A stretch of 22,816 bases of DNA, taken from CAIKZZ01 sp035524595. GTDB taxonomy: Bacteria > Pseudomonadota > Gammaproteobacteria > Steroidobacterales > Steroidobacteraceae. Where the stretch lies: positions 1 through 22,816 of the forward strand of contig DATKOP010000047.1 of assembly GCA_035524595.1 (NCBI GenBank), in the 5' to 3' direction. Each line of letters begins with the position of its first letter. Within the stretch, counting starts at the first letter, position 1. Positions 17,787 to 22,816 of the stretch are shown piece by piece. Position numbers and translations under genes: made by a program. The notes beneath the pieces are model-generated. The model worked only from the letters and a program-made list of their open reading frames with translations. It was not told the DNA's origin and made no database searches.

Positions 17787-19871
17787 TCACCAGACGCGGG
17801 CGCGCTTCGCCGGCTCCACGTACAGGCGGTCGCCGGGCTGCACGTCGAAGGCGGCGTACCAGGCATCGACGTTGCGGACGATGCCGTCGACCCGGAAGCG
17901 CCGCCAGGAATGCGGATTGCTGACGGTCTGCTGCCGGATCGAGTCCTCGCGGGCCTTGCCGCGCCAGATCTGCGCGTAGGCGCGGAAGAAGCGCTGGTCG
18001 CCGCTCAGGCCGTCGATGAGCGGCGCCGCGGCGCCGTGCAGCGAGGCGTGGTAGGCGTCGAGCGCGATCATCAGGCCGCCGAGGTCGGCGAGGTTCTCGC
18101 CCATCGTCAGGTCCGGGTTGATGTGCAGCCCCGCCACCGGCTCGTAGGTCGCGAACTGCGCGCCGAGCACGGCGGCGCGCTCCTTGAACGCACGCGCGTC
18201 CGCCTCGGTCCACCAGTCGCGCAGCGCGCCGGTGGCGTCGAGCGTGCGGCCCTCGTCGTCGAAGCCGTGCGTCAGCTCGTGGCCGATGATCGTGGCGATG
18301 CCGCCGAAGTTCACGGCCGCGTCGGCGCCGGGATCGAAATTCGGCGGCTGCAGGATCGCCGCCGGGACCACGATGTCGCGCAGCGAGCCGTTGTAGGCGT
18401 CCACGGTCTGCGGCGTCATGCCCCAGTCGCTCTTGTCGACCGGGCCGGCGCTGCGGCCGAGGTAGAAGGCCCAGTCGGCGGCGGCGGCCCGCCGCACGTC
18501 GCCGACCAGGTCGTCGTCGCGGATCACGACGTGCGAGTAGTCGCGCGGCTTGTCGGGATAGCCGACCTTGACGACGTAGGTGTCGAGCTTCCTGAGCGCC
18601 TCGGCGCGGGTCGCCTCGCCCATCCAGTCGAGCCGCTCGATCCGGGCGCGGTAGGCGCGCATCACCTCGGCCACCAGCGTCTGGATGCTGGCCTTGGTCG
18701 CCGGCGGGAAGTAGCGCGCCGTGTACAGCTCGCCGACCGCCCAGTTCAGCGTCCCGAAGCACGACTCCGGCGCCGCGCCGCAGTCGCCGCCGGCGACGGC
18801 GCGCACGCCGAGCTTCCAGCGCGGCGGCGGCTGCCTGATGCCCTGCAGCGCCTCGTCGCGCAGCGCGAAGCGCGCCGCGACGAAGTCGTGCGCCAGGTAC
18901 GGCGCCGCGGCGTCGAGCACCGTGAACGCGAGCCAGGCGCGCAGCGTCGGCAGCGGCGTCGTGGCGAACACCTGCGCGATCTTCGGGAAGGCGCTCTGCT
19001 CGGCGACGATGACCCGCGCCTTGGCGCCGAGGCCCGCGCCGCGCAGGTAGGCGGCCCACGGGAAGCCCGGCGCCAGCGCCGCCAGCTGCGCGGGGGTCGC
19101 CGGGTTGTAGATCCTGGTGGTGTCGCGCTGCTCGACCTTGGTCCAGCTGGCCTCGGCGATGCGCGTCTCGAGCGCCACGATCCGCTCGGCCTCGGCCCGC
19201 GCCTCGGGCCACTCGCCGAGCGTCAGCAGCCGCTCGACGTAGGTGCCGAGCGCCGCCTTCTGCGGGGCGAGTTCGGACTTGAGGTAGTAGTCGCGGTCCG
19301 GCAGCGACAGCCCGGCCTGCGTCAGGTACACGGCGTAGCGCGACGTGTCCTTGAGGTCGACGTCGATGCCGGCGCGGAAGAAGCCGCCCTCGAAGCCGAA
19401 CGCCGAGTGGCCCATCAGCGCCGCGAGGTCGGCGCGGTGCCTGCTGGCGCGGATCGCGTCGAGTTCCGGCGACAGCGGCCGTGCGCGCCGCGCGTTGACC
19501 CGGGTTTCGTCCATGAAGGCGCGATAGAAGGCGCCGACCTTGCCCGCGACCGAGGTCGGCTCGTGGCCCGGCTGCTGCGCGGCCGCCTCGATCAGCCCGC
19601 GCACCTGCAGCTCGGTCTGGTCGCGCATCATCTGGCCGGAGGTCATGGCCGCAAGGTCCGCGGGGATCGCCGTGCGCGCGATCCAGGCGCCGTTGCAGTA
19701 GTCGAAGAAGCTGTCGCCCGGGCGCACCGCCGGATCGGTGCCGGACATGTCGATGCCGGCCGGCGGGTAGAGCGGCTCGCCGGCGGGCCGCGGCCCGGAC
19801 GGCGCCGCGGCGGCCGCCGCGGCGACGGCCAGCAGCGCGAGCGGGACGAGGAGCCGGGTGCGGTGCGACAT
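17787..19871 (-). CDS. M13-family zinc metallopeptidase (neprilysin/PepO type), exported
   Basis: 694 residues. M13 enzymes are zinc endopeptidases that cut oligopeptides; bacterial forms are usually periplasmic or envelope-bound. An N-terminal signal peptide (about 1-23, MSHRTRLLVPLALLAVAAAA) supports export, possibly followed by a Pro-rich mature start. The zinc site is intact: HELTHGFDDEG (531-541) with His531, Glu532 and His535, and GENLADLGGL (591-600) with third ligand Glu592. VDAYNGSL (490-497) stands for the substrate-binding NAYY/F motif. NPHSWRRFRVDG (652-663) holds the transition-state His654. The protein ends RARVW, without the C-terminal Cys of eukaryotic neprilysins. AGGGAGG lies 4 nt before the ATG. 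The gene follows gyrB by 32 bp and may share its transcript. Confidence 0.92.
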   Translation of the reverse strand: MSHRTRLLVPLALLAVAAAAAAAPSGPRPAGEPLYPPAGIDMSGTDPAVRPGDSFFDYCNGAWIARTAIPADLAAMTSGQMMRDQTELQVRGLIEAAAQQPGHEPTSVAGKVGAFYRAFMDETRVNARRARPLSPELDAIRASRHRADLAALMGHSAFGFEGGFFRAGIDVDLKDTSRYAVYLTQAGLSLPDRDYYLKSELAPQKAALGTYVERLLTLGEWPEARAEAERIVALETRIAEASWTKVEQRDTTRIYNPATPAQLAALAPGFPWAAYLRGAGLGAKARVIVAEQSAFPKIAQVFATTPLPTLRAWLAFTVLDAAAPYLAHDFVAARFALRDEALQGIRQPPPRWKLGVRAVAGGDCGAAPESCFGTLNWAVGELYTARYFPPATKASIQTLVAEVMRAYRARIERLDWMGEATRAEALRKLDTYVVKVGYPDKPRDYSHVVIRDDDLVGDVRRAAAADWAFYLGRSAGPVDKSDWGMTPQTVDAYNGSLRDIVVPAAILQPPNFDPGADAAVNFGGIATIIGHELTHGFDDEGRTLDATGALRDWWTEADARAFKERAAVLGAQFATYEPVAGLHINPDLTMGENLADLGGLMIALDAYHASLHGAAAPLIDGLSGDQRFFRAYAQIWRGKAREDSIRQQTVSNPHSWRRFRVDGIVRNVDAWYAAFDVQPGDRLYVEPAKRARVW

Positions 19872-19903
19872 GCTGCCTCCCTGGAGTGGCGGGCGCCGCG
19901 CGC

Positions 19904-22816
<2,913 letters not shown>

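Overview
The window reads as chromosomal DNA of a very GC-rich (by eye about 70%) Proteobacterium, most likely a gammaproteobacterium. Supporting signs are a GyrB whose C-terminal half carries the long insert typical of Beta/Gammaproteobacteria, separate glyQ and glyS subunit genes, a glnA - DUF4124 gene - ntrB - ntrC block, and gyrB lying close to plsC-glyS-glyQ in the opposite orientation, as I recall it in Pseudomonas near the origin. Genus cannot be resolved. Nearly all the DNA is coding. I saw no tRNA, rRNA, CRISPR array or insertion sequence.

Layout: 1-447 is the C-terminal end of an acyl-CoA synthetase. 444-1297 (minus) is trmL followed by a translationally coupled small membrane protein. 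1336-2304 (plus) is a class 1B dihydroorotate dehydrogenase. 2306-3358 (minus) is an MscS-type channel. 3460-5112 (plus) is a FadD-like long-chain acyl-CoA ligase. 5119-9796 (minus) is the nitrogen-control block ntrC, ntrB, a DUF4124 protein and glnA, preceded by a control region at 9797-9974 with a sigma-54 promoter and three NtrC-type sites. 10012-11649 (minus) is an AlkK-like acyl-CoA synthetase. 11784-15644 (plus) is glyQ-glyS-plsC. 15652-19871 (minus) holds a type II NADH dehydrogenase, a YfcG-like glutathione transferase and an M13 peptidase. 19904 to the right edge (minus) is gyrB, interrupted in frame by a 578-residue intein.

How the genes work together: NtrB/NtrC would activate glnA from the three upstream sites through sigma-54, while a separate sigma-70 promoter inside the block can supply DUF4124-ntrB-ntrC. 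Three acyl-CoA ligases of different subfamilies, plus PlsC, point to active fatty-acid uptake and lipid synthesis, but these genes are not clustered.

Most notable points: (1) a GyrB intein with Ser as first residue and Thr as +1, sitting directly before the Toprim metal-binding DxDxD motif and carrying an XRE-like helix-turn-helix between the Hint domain and a LAGLIDADG endonuclease; (2) the compact glnA enhancer with sites spaced by 63 and 31 bp; (3) several genes whose -10 box lies only 6-9 nt before the start codon with no Shine-Dalgarno, suggesting leaderless mRNAs.
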